Shown here: one piece after another, positions 63,441 to 64,000 of the stretch
Position numbering within the stretch: the first letter of the stretch is position 1
Layout of the letters: each line of letters starts with the position of its first letter
Assembly (NCBI GenBank): GCA_035765895.1
Contig: DASTWL010000033.1
Span: 1 to 64,000, forward strand
Length of the DNA: 64,000 nucleotides
Origin: Verrucomicrobiia bacterium
GTDB taxonomy: Bacteria; Verrucomicrobiota; Verrucomicrobiia; Limisphaerales; DSYF01
Direction of reading: 5' to 3'
The notes under the pieces: generated by a model
Database searches by the model: none
What the model was told of the DNA's origin: nothing
What the model saw: the letters and a program-made list of their open reading frames with translations, nothing else
Translations under genes and position numbers: made by a program

Positions 63441-64000
63441 TCACCGTTGACACTTTCCTGCGCTGGGACACAGCCCGACAATTTCACAGCCCGCACAATC
63501 CGGCTTGCGCGCGGAACAACGGCGCCGCCCGTGCCAGATCAGCCAGTGGCTGAACAGGGTCCAGTCCGCGCGCGGCACCAACGCCAGCAAATCCTGTTCG
63601 ATCTTTTCCGGATTCGTTTCGCGGGTGAGCCCGAGCCGCTGCGCCAGGCGCGTGACGTGCGTGTCCACCACCACGCCATCGTTGATGCCAAACGCATTGC
63701 CCAGCACCACATTGGCCGTCTTGCGTCCCACGCCGTCGAGATGGGTCAGCGCCGCCATCGTGCGTGGCACCTCGCCCCCGTGCAGTTCCAGCAATTTGGT
63801 GCAGCACGCCCGGATGTTCTTCGCCTTGTTGCGAAAAAAGCCCAGGCGCCGGAGGTCGCTTTCCAACTGCGCCTGTGTTGCCTGCGCGAAATCCGCCGCG
63901 GTGCGATACTTCCGGAACAACTCGGCCGTGACAAGGTTCACCTGTTTATCGGTGCATTGGGCGGACAGAATGGTGGCCACCAGCAACTCGAGCGGGTTGG
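63441..64000 (-). CDS. nth: Endonuclease III (partial; 5' end beyond the window)
   Basis: A DNA glycosylase/AP lyase that repairs oxidised pyrimidines. About 186 residues are in the window; the first roughly 25-30 lie outside. The helix-hairpin-helix with the catalytic Lys (LDGVGRKTANVV) and the catalytic Asp (VVVDTHVTRL) are present. The [4Fe-4S] cluster ligands C-x6-C-x2-C-x5-C lie near the end (CSARKPDC, then AGCEIVGLC). It is on the same strand as and upstream of the LipM-type gene. Confidence 0.95.
   Translation of the reverse strand, partial: NPLELLVATILSAQCTDKQVNLVTAELFRKYRTAADFAQATQAQLESDLRRLGFFRNKAKNIRACCTKLLELHGGEVPRTMAALTHLDGVGRKTANVVLGNAFGINDGVVVDTHVTRLAQRLGLTRETNPEKIEQDLLALVPRADWTLFSHWLIWHGRRRCSARKPDCAGCEIVGLCPSAGKCQR

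Overview
This 64 kb window comes from a GC-rich, Gram-negative bacterium, most likely a member of the Verrucomicrobiota (Limisphaerales/Pedosphaera-like). The evidence is a 51-residue basic protein of a type found only in the PVC group, an LL-diaminopimelate aminotransferase (DapL), an H-X9-DG type pseudopilin, an outer membrane with LptD, FadL-like and DUF481 barrels, and several large secreted proteins ending in a Trp/FYR-type module. Nothing in the window is a phage, plasmid backbone, CRISPR array or insertion sequence with a transposase. It reads as chromosome with a few accessory patches.

Layout. 0.2-9.2 kb: FadL-like porin, a short acyltransferase, a sensor kinase overlapping a metallophosphoesterase, LptD, a DUF4230 protein and HemB. 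9.3-19 kb: FHA protein, CarA, a periplasmic thioredoxin, PyrC, tRNA-Gly(TCC), a pseudopilin, an M3 peptidase lipoprotein, tRNA-Val(GAC) and PurH. 19-23.6 kb: a minus-strand exopolysaccharide export set (outer-membrane barrel, Wzc-type tyrosine kinase, Wza-type lipoprotein, and an FHA protein coupled to it by a shared base). 23.9-29.1 kb: a minus-strand run of LysM/TPR lipoprotein, membrane protein, small protein, FolD, SH3 protein, pseudouridine synthase and the PVC small basic protein. 29.4-35.4 kb: DUF3592 protein, SnoaL-like protein, SLC13 permease and M48 protease. 35.4-38.1 kb: DapL with a 323-bp duplicated 3' end on the far side of an inserted secreted-protein gene. 38.2-42.3 kb: NupC, PurU, Hpt and a dimeric dUTPase (nucleotide and one-carbon supply). 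42.4-45.3 kb: an ExbB/ExbD/TonB-like operon with a zinc-ribbon protein, then a frameshifted gene. 45.3-53.8 kb: GuaB, secreted and barrel proteins, a heptosyltransferase, a phosphoesterase, acylphosphatase and an MFS carrier. 54-62.7 kb: three large secreted multidomain proteins and a repeat-rich intergenic element. 62.7-64 kb: LipM-type octanoyltransferase and endonuclease III, cut by the window end.

Most striking points. (1) In the Ton-like operon the membrane Asp of ExbD, the membrane His of TonB and the TM3 Thr of ExbB are all replaced, so the usual proton path looks absent. (2) The dapL 3' end is duplicated around an inserted gene, and its differences are almost all silent. (3) A 197-bp element with 17-bp inverted ends and internal palindromes sits in a 504-bp gap. 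(4) Several genes have a -10-like box only 6-8 bases before the start codon, which suggests leaderless mRNAs. (5) A common C-terminal module is shared by four otherwise unrelated secreted proteins.
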